Shown: in pieces, positions 42,935 to 54,292 of the stretch
How the letters are laid out: the number at the start of each line of letters is the position of its first letter
How positions within the stretch are numbered: the stretch's first letter is position 1
From: Triatoma infestans
Taxonomy: Eukaryota; Arthropoda; Insecta; Hemiptera; Reduviidae
Assembly: GCA_011037195.1 (NCBI GenBank)
Contig: JAAEAF010002664.1
Coordinates: 38,886 to 102,885, forward strand
Length of the DNA: 64,000 bases
Reading direction: 5' to 3'
Position numbers and translations under genes: made by a program
The notes under the pieces: model-generated
Database searches by the model: none
The model's input: only the letters and a program-made list of their open reading frames with translations
Told to the model about the DNA's origin: nothing

Positions 42935-44925
42935 GCGGTTAGAGATTGGCCGGTTCCAGTTAACAGGCAAGAGTTACGATCTTTTCTGGGCTTCGCAGCG
43001 TATTACCGGCGATTTATAAAAGGCTTTGTAGAAATGGCGGATCCGCTATATAAAGCGGCAGAGCGGCAAAATAAATTTTGTTTTGGACCGGAGCTACAGG
43101 CTTGCCTTGAACAGTTGAAACAAGCACTACTGACTGCGCCTGTTTTGGCACTACCCTAGGCCGAGGGGCCGTTCTACGTAGACTGTGATGCTAGCGATGT
43201 GGTGTTGGCGCTGTTCTTAGCCAGATCCAAGAGGGAGAAGAAAAAGTTATCTGCTATGCCGGGCGAGCGTTAACGAAAACCGAGCGCCGCTACTGTACGA
43301 CCCGAAAAGAAATGCTAGCGCTAGTGTATGCAGTCCGCCAGTTCCGGTGCTACTTGTATGGCCAGCCATTCAAGGTAAGGACGGACCATAGTTCCTTAAA
43401 ATGGCTCCATTCTTTTAAGGAACCAGAAGGGCAGCTAGCGAGATGGCTAGAACAACTGGCATCGTACGATTTTGAAGTGATTCACCGCCCTGGAAAATTG
43501 CATAAGAACGCGGATGGGTTATCGCGAGCTTGCAGGCAGTGCGGCAGTGAGCCGGAAATAGAGGATGGGCAAGAGTAACCTCCGAAAAAACATACAGGGA
43601 ACGGCAAATTGGAGTCCGTCAACCTTATAATCCAGAGTGCCGAAGACCTCAAGGGGAAGCAAATGGAAGATTCTATCTTGTCTTCAGTCCTGCGATGGAA
43701 AAGAAACGGGGCCAGAGCTCCGTTTAAGGAAGTAAAGAGCGGTGACCCTGCGCTTATAAGTCTATGGACGCAGTGGGCTCGCCTGGAAATGAAAGATGAA
43801 GTACTGCATAGGAGGTGGGACGAGAGGAGCATGCCTACTAGATACCAGCTGGTAGTCTTAGAAGAGAGATACTGACAAAAATCCACGCGTAGGCCACAGG
43901 AGCACATCTTGGAATAGCGAAAACGCTGAAGAAGGTGCGGGACAGGTACTACTGGCCCGGGCATACGCAGGAGGTAGAAAATTTTATAAATGCATGCGCT
44001 GATTGCGAAGCTAAAAAAGGGCAGCGGGCACGTGCCCCCTTACAGAGTACGGCGGCAGGGTTCCCGTTTCAACCTATCGCCTTGGACCTACTAGGACCAC
44101 TCCCTCGGAGCAAGCGGGGAAACCGGTACATATTAGTAGTAGCAGACTACTTTGCGCGCTGGGTAGAAGCGTACGCGCTGCCAAACGCCGAGGCCACGAC
44201 AGTGGCAGGAAGACTTCTGGATGAATTCATCGCTCGCTATGGAGCCCCCTATGAGATCCATACTGACCAGGGGCGGCAATTCGAATCAAACCTATTTCAG
44301 GACCTGGCAAAAAGACTGGACATCAAAAAGACAAGGACCACCCCTTACCACCCCCAGTCTGACGGACTTGTGGAACGGTTCAACCGTACTCTTTGCCAAA
44401 TGCTGAGCCACTATGTAAGCCAGCAGCAGAACGACTGGGACCGCCACCTACCCTACGTAATGATGGCGTACCGCTCTAGCCGGCAAGAGACGACGCGGCT
44501 GACCCCGTATTACGCCTTATTTGTAGAGAGATAAGCCTCCCGTTAGACCTCGTGTATGGGCGCGGGGAGGAAGACGCCACGTTCACGAGTACGTCCAAAG
44601 ACGAAGTGCCCAAATGGAGGCGGCTTACCAGTACCTGCGATAAGAGCAGGGCCGCAAGCAGGAACGGCAGAAGGATTATTATGACCGCAGCTGTCGGGGT
44701 CCTCGCTTCGAGATAGGAGATCAAGTAATGCTTTGGACCCCAAGAATTAGAAGAGGCCTTAGCACCAAGTTCCATCGACCCTGGGAAGGGCCGTACAAAA
44801 TAGCGCAGCAACTCTCCGAGGTGACGTATATGATCACTGATTGTAGGAGGAGGAGAAAACCACTTATAGTCTACTACAACAGGCTGAAGCCTCATCGATG
44901 GGACGCACAGGCCAGGGCCTCGTGA
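42935..44925 (+). pseudogene. Ty3/gypsy pol pseudogene (RT end, RNase H, integrase)
   Basis: Starts within the RT thumb (ELRSFLGFAAYYRRFIKGF), then a damaged RNase H (YVDCDASDV; ORF 43312-43578 with RTDHSSLKWLHSF and GKLHKNADGLSR). The integrase ORF 43935-44534 has a residual zinc-binding CADCEAKK, then D51, D111 (HTDQGRQF) and E147 (SDGLVERFNRTL), a D,D35E triad, and closes at 44534. A C-terminal piece (44728-44925, WEGPYKI...YNRLKP) lies in another frame. Stops or frameshifts near 43160, 43200-43300, 43578, 43875 and 44534 break it. Gag, protease and most RT are absent. No env is seen. Confidence 0.88.
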
Positions 44926-44938
44926 AGGGGGGGAGAGT
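44924..44938 (+). promoter_or_regulatory. Polypurine tract of the Ty3/gypsy element
   Basis: GAAGGGGGGGAGAG lies immediately before the LTR start, the expected plus-strand primer site for an LTR retrotransposon. Confidence 0.7.
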
Positions 44939-45116
44939 TGTGGTAACTATGGTTTTGTTACTTTTGTTATATTATTTTAATTGTGCATATGAACAGATAT
45001 ATTGTTGTTGATAGATTGTGTAATTTCATGGGACATATTTCACACGCTTAAATAAAGTGTTATTTAATTTACAAAGCCGCCTTCTTTATTAACAGTAGCT
45101 TGACAATAGTGTTACA
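44939..45116 (+). repeat. 3' LTR of the Ty3/gypsy element (~178 bp)
   Basis: Begins TGTGGTAACTATGG right after the polypurine tract and ends AGTGTTACA, giving TG...CA ends. A polyadenylation signal AATAAA is near 45053. No 5' LTR exists in the window, so end-matching cannot be checked. Short for an LTR, but within range. Confidence 0.65.
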
Positions 45117-46506
45117 CTATTAACAAAACACGTTTTTTAAAATTTATTTTTAAAAAAATGAAGTCTTTAAACAAACAACTAAGATTAGTAAGTAAATAAC
45201 TCATGAACACAAAATATTTTCAAATTATATTCTTGTTCCATTAAAGTTTGTTAGTTATTGCAAAAACAAAAAAAAAAAAAACGGGTTCAAAGTCCGATTA
45301 CTTTTTGATGCATTTCTGTATTCGCCGTGATTATTCCTACCAGCTGTACATTAAAGTGAATTTTAAAGTGAAGTTAAGCGGTTATACTGGATCACCCAAA
45401 CTTCCGTCCACACTAACCTGTTCTGACAAAGTAGTTTTGGATATTTACCCAACAGTTATTACCCATCTTTACTATGGGCCAGATATCTGATACTAATAAG
45501 ATATACTAGGCTGCCAAAACCAAGAATAATTGTCCTTTCTATACAGATCATCATTATGGCTGAGGCCAAAGTCATGGACTTTTTAAAAAAAAAAATCAGA
45601 TCCTATCGCTTTCCATATGCGCTCAATTTTTATCAAATTAGTTACTTCTTTGAAAGCCTCCTTTCAAATCTATTCTACTTTTTTTTATTTATTTTTATTT
45701 ATTTATTTTTAATTCTACTAACAGATGGCTCTTTGCCAGGCGGTAATTTTACACTAGAAAGGTAGATTTCTTGAATGACCTAGTTTTTTTTTTTTTTGTT
45801 AACATCTCACCTTTCTTATATAATTAGTTATTTATCAAGATCCATTCTCTGATTCTTTGTTTCATTGTTTTTTTTATTGTTTTATGATTTTTTGAAGACG
45901 ATATTATAGAGTAGTTATCGATGAACCAATTATTCAAACCGTTAAAGAAAACAAAATACCGACGATATGAATATATCGAGTTTCTAGTTAAAAATAAAGG
46001 AGTTAAAAAAAGTGCAGCGATTAATTAAACTTAATGTACTATAGAGGCGAATAAGTTTTTAAATAGCCAAAAAAAAAAAAAAAAAACGTTTAATTTGTAC
46101 ACTTTATACAGATCATTTAAATTTCTTTGTATTACAAGTAAATTAACACAATTAAATTGAGGATAATATAGTAAAAAATAAATATATATTTGTGTTAAGG
46201 AAATTAGTTGACAAATAACTAAATATATACATATATATATATAAACTTGGGCGATATAATTAACTGTTTACATAGAACTTTTTAACAGCTGGCGTTAATA
46301 ATTAATTATTATTTCAGTAACTATATTTATAGTTTTAGTATAAAGATGAGATGTTTACGTGTGTGTGTATTTTAGTGATTTTTTTTTTATGACGTCATTG
46401 GGAGCACCATTGCAACCTTAACAAGGCTCTCTAATGATCTATAACCGATAATTAATTAAAAATTTCATACTATTTATAGAAATTAAATGAGATATTTAAT
46501 TATGAA
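45117..46506. other. AT-rich stretch without a recognised gene
   Basis: Many A/T runs and TATA tracts near 46226; ORFs 45248-45490 and 45556-45765 lack motifs. Confidence 0.5.
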
Positions 46507-47320
46507 TTAAATTGAAAACTATAGAAATATGCAGAACCATCTCCACTACTTTTGGAGAACTGGTTCAAAAAAATGGAAGATTATACTCAATGAAAACAAG
46601 TGCCTCAATGTCACCTTCACCTTACGTAGAATTACTTCCCATCCTCCCAATATGCTACAATCAAATTCCTTTGCCAACCTGTGATGTTGTCCGCTACCTT
46701 GGGATGTACATCGATAAAAGATTCACTTGGAACCCTCACACACAACTGAAAAGATAAAAAAATGAACACACGGTACAGACAACTAAAACGAATCTTAGAA
46801 CAACAGATCTACTACAGAAAACGTAACGTCTACTATACCACATCATTTATTAAACCAATTTGGACATACGGCGTCGAATTATGGGTCCAACCTCCATCTT
46901 ATCCGAATCCTTACAATTCAAAATCCTGCAAACAATAGTCCAATGTTCCTTTTTATGTCTCCAATCGAATAAAATCCATAACGACCTTAATATCCCTTTC
47001 CTACCAGAAATAATAAAACTCAGATATAAAATATTTCACAGCACCCTATCTTCACATTCTAACCCTCTAGCCCGTCGACTTTCATCCCGTACACTACCAG
47101 ATAAACCTCCTAGACGGCTTGAACGCCAGTAACCTCAAGACACTCTCTCTCTAGTGCCAGTGCTAGTGACAGTGAGTGAATTATTGATTAGGAGTGCTAA
47201 CCCCTGGGTAGTTTCTCCACTCGGATTGTATTTTATTTTATTTTTGTCTTTGTATACATATTTACTTATGGCACAATAGTGCTGGTGTAAACGTCTTAAT
47301 AAATAAACAAAAACAAAAAA
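46507..47320 (+). pseudogene. Jockey-type LINE C-terminal fragment with 3' UTR
   Basis: With frame changes it encodes WKIILNENKCLNVTFTLRR, CYNQIPLPTCDVVRYLGMYI, DKRFTWNPHTQLKR and later HNDLNIPFLPEIIKLRYKIF, the post-RT part of Jockey-clade ORF2. It ends with a 3' UTR and A-rich tail at about 47300-47328. It differs from the Jockey copies at 19-20 and 29-30 kb. Confidence 0.75.
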
Positions 47321-47328
47321 AAAAAATA

Positions 47329-48070
47329 ATTATATCATTATTATTATTCTTTCTAGTCTATTATAAGAATTGATAAGCCTATATTATAAGCGTCCGGTAT
47401 TGGCTAGCAATTCAAGGATATTCGAGAAGAATATCAGCAAAGATATGAATTCAATGTATTTTTTTTTTTTTTTTTAATTAACAAAATAAATATATAATTC
47501 CAGCGTATATAGTAAAGTTTAATAAACGATAATAAAAAAACATAAAAATATTTTAGCGGAACTGAACGTGATGGTGTATGAGATGAATGAACCACAAACA
47601 TTGACCGACCGCCATCAGACCGCGATTAGATATAAAAACTAGAGATATGTACTTACAGACGGTGGAGAAATTAAAAGGAAAGAGGAAACCAGTGTTAAAT
47701 AAAAATATTAAAAATAAAAAAAACGTCAGTAAGAACGATAAGGTTTTCTCCTATTTTGATCCAAGTTATTTCGAATTTTCTTTTAGCTTGCTAATAATTT
47801 AATAACTTACACTAATAGGTTAGCTAAACAAATTTTTACTTATTAAAGCAATTATATCAATAATCCTTTATTCAAATTATGTAACCAAATGTCCTTCACC
47901 ACTCATTTTCTATTATAATCTGCAAACAAAATGTCCCCCCCAAAAAAATTACGATTTGCTGTTTTCGGAGACATTGGAACAAAAATTGGTGTGAAACAAC
48001 AATTAGACTCTAATTAATACAATTTAAAAAAAAAAAACAATTCTTTTTTTAATTGCGACGTTTAGAATCG
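47329..48070. other. AT-rich stretch without a recognised gene
   Basis: Poly-T near 47460; no ORF with a motif and no repeat copy recognised. Confidence 0.5.
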
Positions 48071-48960
48071 TTTCAGTGGCACTTGAAACCATCGCCATCA
48101 GATTTCCCACACCATACCACTTACATGTATATACGGATGGTTCGGCAAGTGCAGCAAATTCAAATGCTGGTGCCGGTGTTTACAGCATCCGTTTTCAGTG
48201 CTACACACCTGTAGAAAGAGTAGCCATAAACTTTGATGGTGAAGTGCTTGCCGTGTTGATGGCACTGCGGGAGCTGTCAGAAAAAGAGACGGTCATTTTA
48301 GTGGATTCCCAAGCTGCAATTATGGCCATCACATCTAATAACACAACAGCCTCTAGAAGTGTGATAGATTGCCGTACTACAATTGATGGACTCCTAAGAC
48401 ATGGACGTAAACTTGCCCTCCAATGGATACCTTTGCTCATGTTGGAATCGAAGGCAATGAGCGAGCGGACAGATTGGCTAAGCAGGGTGCAGAAATGGAA
48501 CAACCAGAATTGCCTATCCCATACAGTGGTTCAAAACGAGACTGATTCGGAGCTCCTTGTTGGAAAAAAACAAAAATGGATTTGGAGAGGAAAGCACAAA
48601 GACGCCAATGGGAAACCCTATAACATCATGACGGCATGATACCCGCCTCTGCACCACGCTGTGTCTCAGTCGCATGTTTTAAGATGACAACTGGACACGG
48701 CTATCTAAAAAAGCACCTCCGACGAATAGGAATCGCGAGGGACTCAAGATGCCCCCTCTGTGATACCGGACAGGAAATGACGGCATCTCACTTAGACACG
48801 TGTCCTTCCCTTGAGGATGTAAGAGAAAATCACACAGACGACAGCCGGTGGAAACGCTAGGCAAATTTATATTGGGCTGCAAGGGAGCGTATCGGATGGT
48901 ATCCAAGAAAACGCGGTGACATAAGGAAAAAAAAAAGGAATCGTTTAAAAGGGCTAGCCA
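48070..48960 (+). pseudogene. LINE RNase H and CCHC domain pseudogene
   Basis: ORF 48076-48639 opens with LHVYTDGSASAANSNAGAGV (first D), FDGEVLAVLMALREL (E), ETVILVDSQAAIMAI (D). A frameshift after QWIP moves the last motif, HVGIEGNERADRLAKQGAEM, into another frame. The C-terminus, MTTGHGYLKKHLRRIGIA and CPLCDTGQEMTASHLDTC, follows at 48636-48860. It is one LINE fragment broken by one or two frameshifts. The ORF is long enough to be miscalled as a gene. Confidence 0.82.
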
Positions 48961-49019
48961 TGAAGAAAGCTGGTAGGGATGATGCACATACATCTGAATG
49001 GACACCTCCATAACTCCTC

Positions 49020-49172
49020 TAAAATCTTTATTTTGGAGGGGTAGGAATGTTAAAAATAAATGTGATACATTTTCATATAAGCAGTAAGCATTTTAAGTTT
49101 AAATAAAAAATAATCGTTGCAGCCGTTTTCGAAAAAAGTCCAAAATACTTAAAAACCTTTTCTATAAAGTCT
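49020..49172 (-). repeat. HINE-like module fragment
   Basis: Shows AGTTTAAATAAAAAATAATC and GTTGCAGCCGTTTTCGAAAA, the module block normally reading GTCGGAGCCATTTTTGAGAA; no termini. Confidence 0.35.
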
Positions 49173-49174
49173 GG

Positions 49175-49453
49175 ACTTCCTTCTTCTTCCTTTTTTTCAA
49201 TGGCGCTACAACTCATGAAGAGTCTTGGCGTCCTCAAGACGGGATCGCCACACTCCTGCACAGCCGCCCTCCAGTTGTGGAATCTAAGCATTGCCAGTGC
49301 ATCTCCCGCCAGCACACAATCTTGCCATCGCAGCCTTGGTCTGCCTACACGCCTGGAACCTTGTACAATTCCCTCCATAATTTTCCTCGTGATTTCTTCA
49401 CTACACAGCCTCGCCACATGTAGCCCGATTACCTGATTTCTTAGCAGTAACAA
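49175..49453 (-). pseudogene. LINE C-terminal tail fragment
   Basis: Minus strand reads GSRRVGRPRLRWQDCVLAGD, then LRFHNWRAAVQECGDPVLR, the closing motif common in RTE-like and related LINE ORFs (GRPRxRWxDxV...W...A). A stop follows soon after. Only this tail is present, so the clade is uncertain. Confidence 0.55.
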
Positions 49454-49579
49454 GAGATATCATAGCAGTTTTTTTTAAAGGTGACTTAGTTTCTTCCGTC
49501 ATTATTATCTAATTAGAAACACACAATAGCTTAACAAAATCTATCAGTTATATGAGTAGAACATAAAGCAGAAATACTA

Positions 49580-49815
49580 TTTTTTTTTATTTGACTGCAG
49601 GGAGGGACCGTAAGCTCTATACTCGGAGCCTTCTCAATACACTGTCGGCCTCCGAACAGTGTTCTCTCGTTACAGACAAAGCTGTCCATCACCAGACACT
49701 GTACTGTAAGAAGCTCATAGGAAGAGAAAATTTAAGGGCAGCACCGCTGGATTCGAACCCGCGACCTCCGTGCTGCTAGCCCAGCGCGCTACCACTGAGC
49801 TAATCTGTTTTTCTT
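49580..49815 (-). mobile_element. tRNA-derived SINE (type 2), 13-bp TSD
   Basis: Minus-strand head TAGCTCAGTGGTAGCGCGCT (A box) and GCGGGTTCGAATCC (B box), body as in other type 2 copies, poly-T at the left edge being its A tail. TSD AGCAGAAATACTA at 49567-49579 and 49816-49828, perfect. The head is close to a real tRNA in both promoter boxes. Confidence 0.8.
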
Positions 49816-49828
49816 AGCAGAAATACTA

Positions 49829-50759
49829 CTTTCTATTAGCTACTACTTTTATTATATCTGAGACAAATGGTCTAGAGTCTTCTGAGAGATGTTCACCAAA
49901 TCAGTCTTAGAAATAGATATATATAAGCTAAAGAAAATATATAAATTAGCTCAAAAATATGAAACTGATAGACAGACAGACGATGTTATTGTTTTCTTAA
50001 TAAGAAAATTTATTATTCAGAGGAAATCTGTTTCATTATTTTTTTTATTATACAAAAATAGAAATAAATAAAATTAATTTATTATAATTGCAATTGTGTG
50101 GGATAACCAGTATAGATTATAGATAATTAAAAAGTGGGAGGTATGAATATTTAATAAGATTATCTTTAGCGCCTGCGTTTCCTTTATCACAGTGGTGTCC
50201 TTTCAATATACTTATTAAATGATTTATTTTATAACTATAGCAATGATGTTGGAATAAATTTAAGCTAGATATTATTGAAGAATGGCGTAGGTTGTAAAAA
50301 AAAAATAACTCCCCCCCCCAACTCTTTCTTATTTTGCTATTGAAACGCTAAAAGAAATGTATTGATAGATAGATATTCTTTATCATAAATATTTGAAAGA
50401 ATTGATATTGTTAGCTGCTGAAAAAAATGTAAGTATAAGTAAAGTAATGTCAATTTCTTTTTTAAGTAGGAATACGTCATCTACGCCGATCAGATGTCGT
50501 GGTTAGAGGAGGCGGTTATTGTAAAAAACCAGCTGATAATGATAATGATGATGGCTGTTATAAAAAATAAGAGACAGATTACTTTTTAACTTACAAAATA
50601 TGTCCATGATTATTTATTAATGAGGGATAGAGAGGCGAGTGACGACATGTGATAACGTGTCCAGCGGTAGTAATTTCTATGTTGAACACTTTAAACTTCT
50701 GCGGATCGTGTACTTGTGTAGATTTTGTTGCTATCTGTTTTATTTGATAGTCATACTAA
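49829..50759. other. AT-rich stretch without a recognised gene
   Basis: ORFs 49889-50071 and 50639-50854 are lysine- or phenylalanine-rich without motifs. A C run lies near 50311. Confidence 0.5.
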
Positions 50760-50935
50760 TTACTTTCTTTACTCCTTCCTGTTTATGGTGTCAAAATTTC
50801 GAAACTGAATTTTTATCGGTAATACATGTTACAAAAAAAAAACGATGTTTTTAACGAATGGTTTATTTACATGTTTTGTGTGTGTGTTATGTATGAACAA
50901 AATATACAAATTCGAAAAACAAGTTCGCTGGAAAC
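50760..50935 (+). repeat. HINE 5' fragment
   Basis: ACTTTCTTTACTCCTTCCTG, GTGTCAAAATTTCGAAACTG, TTTTTAACGAATGG and a TG microsatellite near 50875-50890, then AATTCGAAAAACAAG. It is truncated where the SINE begins. Confidence 0.45.
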
Positions 50936-50940
50936 ACGAA

Positions 50941-51415
50941 CTGTAGGGATCCAGACAGTGTCCTCTCCTTAACGGCAACACTGCCCATCACCGGGCCAGT
51001 GAGCTGTAGAGACTTCTAGGAAGATGAAAATCTAAGGGCAGCATGCTGGATTTGAATTCAGGACCTCCGCGTTGTTAGAATTAGAATTAGAATGATGCAT
51101 TGGGGGGGGGGGGGAACTCGATCCCAAGCACTGCAGCCTCCCTTTAAGGCTTATTGTGCTAACCCCTCAGTACCTAGTAGAGAAAGCCAGGAGGTCCAGG
51201 ACCTTCCCTATCAGTTCTTTTTGAAGTGCGATTTCCTCAGGTTTCAGAGTGCCAAAGATCTCGTACCGCAATCTGCCGATTGCAACGCACTCAAACAGCA
51301 GGTGAGAGGCCGTCTCCTCCTCCTTCTGACACAGTTTACACAAGGGCTCTGAATCCACCAATCCCACCTTGTGCCGCGTTGTTAGTCCAGCGCGCTACCA
51401 CTGAGCTAATCCCTA
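50941..51415 (-). mobile_element. tRNA-derived SINE (type 2) split by a LINE fragment
   Basis: The body (CAGTGTCCTCTCCTTAACGG, GCCAGTGAGCTGTAGAGACT, TAAGGGCAGCATGCTGG) is at 50941-51078. The tRNA-like head (TAGCTCAGTGGTAGCGCGCT reversed) is at 51386-51415. The two join seamlessly when 51079-51373 and one TSD copy are removed. Confidence 0.75.
51079..51373 (-). pseudogene. LINE 3' end inserted in a SINE, 12-bp TSD
   Basis: TSD CCGCGTTGTTAG at 51067-51078 and 51374-51385. The (TTAGAA)n run at the left edge is the 3' tail of a minus-strand LINE. The minus ORF 51167-51367 reads VDSEPLCKLCQKEEETASHL then LFECVAIGRLRYEIFG, the same cysteine-histidine C-terminus as at 16.18 kb. A G run (51101-51113) lies in its 3' UTR. 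Confidence 0.78.
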
Positions 51416-52025
51416 GGGACGGAGACCCTAATTTGTGTACTGTGTTTGTCCTTGTCTGTAAAGGATAGAGTGTATATACTTTTAAGTGTATTGTGTACTA
51501 TTCTTTCTGAGCTGTGATAACCCGTGGGGACGTTACTTCTCAAGTAACTTCATTATAACAGATACCCCTTGCAGGTTTATTCAGTTCTAATTGGCGCTGC
51601 CTCCTTGATTATAATGTGATCACTTCCAGTACTATTGTAATGGATTGCCGGCGGCATGTCTTGTCTGCAGCAAAAATCCATAAGGCAACCTTCTGCTATA
51701 TCAGCCGCCTGTCAACAACGTCACTCAATATGTCATGTAAAGTGTAACGCATCACCCTGTACCATAAGTTAATCAATTCATCATCGTAAAGGAGTGGAGA
51801 TCAAGATCTGCCTACGTTAACCCCTTGGAGATCTGGAAGCTATCATGAAAACATCACTATCGCCAATTAACTAGGGACGGAGACCGTGGTTTGTGTACTG
51901 TGTAGGAAGGTTAAGTGTATGTAGTTTTAGTGTATTCTGAACTGTTCTGACGAGGTGCACGGAGTTATTTGCTCTAACCCGTGGGGTCGCTATTCCCCAA
52001 GTATGCAACAGATACTCCTAACGGG
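51416..52025 (+). repeat. LTR-like direct repeats
   Basis: CTAGGGACGGAGACC...TTTGTGTACTGTGT occurs at 51413 and again at 51871, each followed by an AAGTGTAT...TTTTA block, GTGTATT, CCCGTGGGG and CAACAGATAC or TAACAGATACCCC. The second is preceded by TGTAATGGATTGCCGGCGGC. The ordered repetition suggests LTR ends; no coding sequence lies between. Confidence 0.45.
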
Positions 52026-53480
52026 TCCATCGCACCTAACACGAAGGTTTTAGTCAAAATTCATCAACCGGAAGTGACTTGACTAAAGGTTTTTCCAATT
52101 TCTTGCAATTTATTCAAAAATAGCTTCAATGATTTTCTTTCAGCAAAACTGAACATCTCACTGAAGCCCAGGACAAGATAGAGCTCGGCCGTGATCAACA
52201 AAAGATAACACGCAGCTTCAAGTATCTGGGATACATAGTCGAAAATGGAGGTGGTTCGAAATTAGAGTTGCACAGAAGAATAAGGGAAGGGAAAAGAGTA
52301 ATAGGATTGCTCAATACGTTGCTCTGGAGTAAAAATATTTCAATGAGCACTTAGCGTCTTATATACAGCACCGTTTTTGAAAGTATAGTTCTGTAGGGTG
52401 CAGAAACCTGGACCCTTAATAAACATGAAAGAAGAAGATTGTTAGCCACCGAAATGGACTACTAGAGAAGATCGGCAGGGAAATCCAGAAAAGATAGATT
52501 AAGGAACGTGGATATCAGAAATGAGCTACAGCTAAATGACAATATCTTCCAGACAATAGAATTAAAACAACTGAAATGGTTTGGACACTTACTTAGGATG
52601 GATGATGACCAAATACCGTAGGCAGTGTTTGATTGGGAAATAGGAAGGAAGGAGGAAAAGAGGGAGACCCAGAACAAGGTGGGAAGAAGGTGTTAAAGAG
52701 GCTATGATCGGATACGGTCTAACAGAATCGGATGCTCATGACAGAGACAAATGAAGAAACCAGCTTGAGTCGAGAGGAACTACGTAACGTAGAATACCTT
52801 AAAAAAAAGAAGTGATTTTCTTACAAATTTTGTATACTATCTACACATATAAATGCTTATCACTTTTATTTTGAAATATGATAGTTGGAGGTCAAGCCTG
52901 TCTGAACAAATAGTCAGGTAATTACTTCTTACATACTTACTTCTATTTGATATATTTTCTTGAGAAATTTGACTTTTGGGGTTTTATTTGGATGAACTGT
53001 AGCATTAAGATTGCCTCTAAAGTACAAATTTCACTTGCTATATGACTGGTAGAATCCTGATGAAACGCTGATAAAATACTGAAGTATACTCATCCCCTCC
53101 TCCTGTGGACAGACGTTTATATTAGCATCACTCACACATTGACAAGTGTGTAATTACGGGTCACGCTAAAACATCTCTTGCCGTGTGTTGAACCTAGGTC
53201 TTGAATAGGTGGGTGACCAGTGTGGCAACAGATGATGGCGGTTATCAAAGGACTGTAGCCAGGTGGTATTTTGAGTGTTTGTTGATACATTACAAGTATT
53301 ACTAGAATTCCAAATTTGTCGAAAATCGGTTGACCGAAAGTGCCAAATTTAAGAATGGGTCTTCAAGTTTGTTTTTTGGATTTTTTTTTCGAAAACGGTT
53401 AAAATCATTTTCTCTTTAAACTTAATTCGTTACACACACACACACACACACGCACACTTTGCTAAAAACATTTTTTCTAA
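52026..53480 (+). repeat. Diverged HINE-like region carrying a LINE and an LTR-like block
   Basis: Module blocks (AAAATTCATCAACCGGAAGT, CAAAAATAGCTTCAATGATT, CACATATAAATGCTTATCAC, GTCGAAAATCGGTTGACCGA) continue on both sides of the LINE at 52143-52812. A block at 53090-53290 matches 56160-56400, and an ACAC microsatellite is at 53433-53452. Confidence 0.45.
52143..52812 (+). pseudogene. RTE-like LINE 3' fragment with TSD
   Basis: One main frame with a few stops reads TRSFKYLGYIVENGGGSK, LLNTLLWSKNISMST, GAETWTLNKHERRRLLATEM, QLKWFGHLLRMDDDQIP and an A-rich end. It is the same family as 36.84-37.87 kb. The flanks TGATTTTCTTTCA (52130-52142) and TGATTTTCTTACA (52813-52825) form a 13-bp TSD with one mismatch. 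Confidence 0.8.
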
Positions 53481-54064
53481 GTAAACAATTATATCAAAAT
53501 GCTTCTATAAAAATGTCTACAATTTTAATTTGATAATTCTGTTTCATGCTCTCCAGTTTTAATGTATTTTTATTTGGATGTTGTACAATTTGAAGTAATA
53601 AATAAATATAGTTAAAACAATAAATAAATTTTTTTGTTTTGTTTTACAAACAATGTATTCAAATATTTCTGTCAATAACAAAAGGTAATTGTTTTACGTC
53701 ATGTATTAAAAATAAAATCAGAAAAATGTATTTAATATTTAAAAATATATATACATACATACAATATGATTGAAATTATTCATACAAAAAAAAAAAAAAA
53801 AATCTATATAAAGAACTTTGAAACCTTGATTACTCATAATATATTATGGATTTGTTGATGACGGTAGAAAATTTATATAGAAAGTCGTGCAAATCTTTAA
53901 GCCAACAAAATAACTACCTTCAACAAGTGTGTTTTACAATCTTAGTTATTGATCTTGATATAATAGGTATTACTTAATAATTTTTATAATTCCTAATATA
54001 AGGTGTAATTTTTGCAAAAAATATTTATAGCTTTGGTTAAATTATACGTTAAGTTGGTGTAATT
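53481..54064. other. AT-rich stretch without a recognised gene
   Basis: Poly-A near 53787; no ORF with a motif. Ends at the TSD of element C. Confidence 0.5.
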
Positions 54065-54212
54065 ATTTTTAGTTATTGTTCCATAGAGCTGGAAAGCATT
54101 AGAGATATTTTCCATGATAGCCTACTTCTTCTTTTTGTGGTCATCGACCGAGTGTATAAATTGAATTTGTGCTCTTGTGCAAGTCTGTGTTATCACACTG
54201 TTTGACAAAAGG

Positions 54213-54250
54213 CGTCCTGATGATGGGCGAACGCCTGAAACCGGTCGATG
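54213..54250 (+). ncRNA. Hammerhead-ribozyme-like core, best canonical copy
   Basis: Order: CGTC (stem I), CTGATGA at 54217-54223 (canonical box 1), T, GGGCG AA CGCCT (stem II, last pair G-U), GAAA at 54237-54240, CCGGTC with expected cleavage after C54246, GATG (stem I, one G-U). All invariant hammerhead core bases are present. Deviations: one extra base before stem II and a minimal self-complementary stem III (ACC/GGT), which favours cleavage as a dimer. Activity is untested. Confidence 0.62.
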
Positions 54251-54292
54251 ACCACAAAAAAGAAAAAAAAAAGCAGGACTATCATGGAAAAT

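Noticed and set aside
43482..44895. Antisense ORFs of 160 and 139 aa over the Ty3/gypsy region
   Set aside because: They are shadows of the sense pol frames, which carry clear integrase and RNase H motifs.
49730..49815. tRNA-Ala-like gene at the SINE head
   Set aside because: A and B boxes are tRNA-like, but the acceptor stem does not close, an A tail and perfect TSD are present and several dispersed copies share the body, so it is a SINE.
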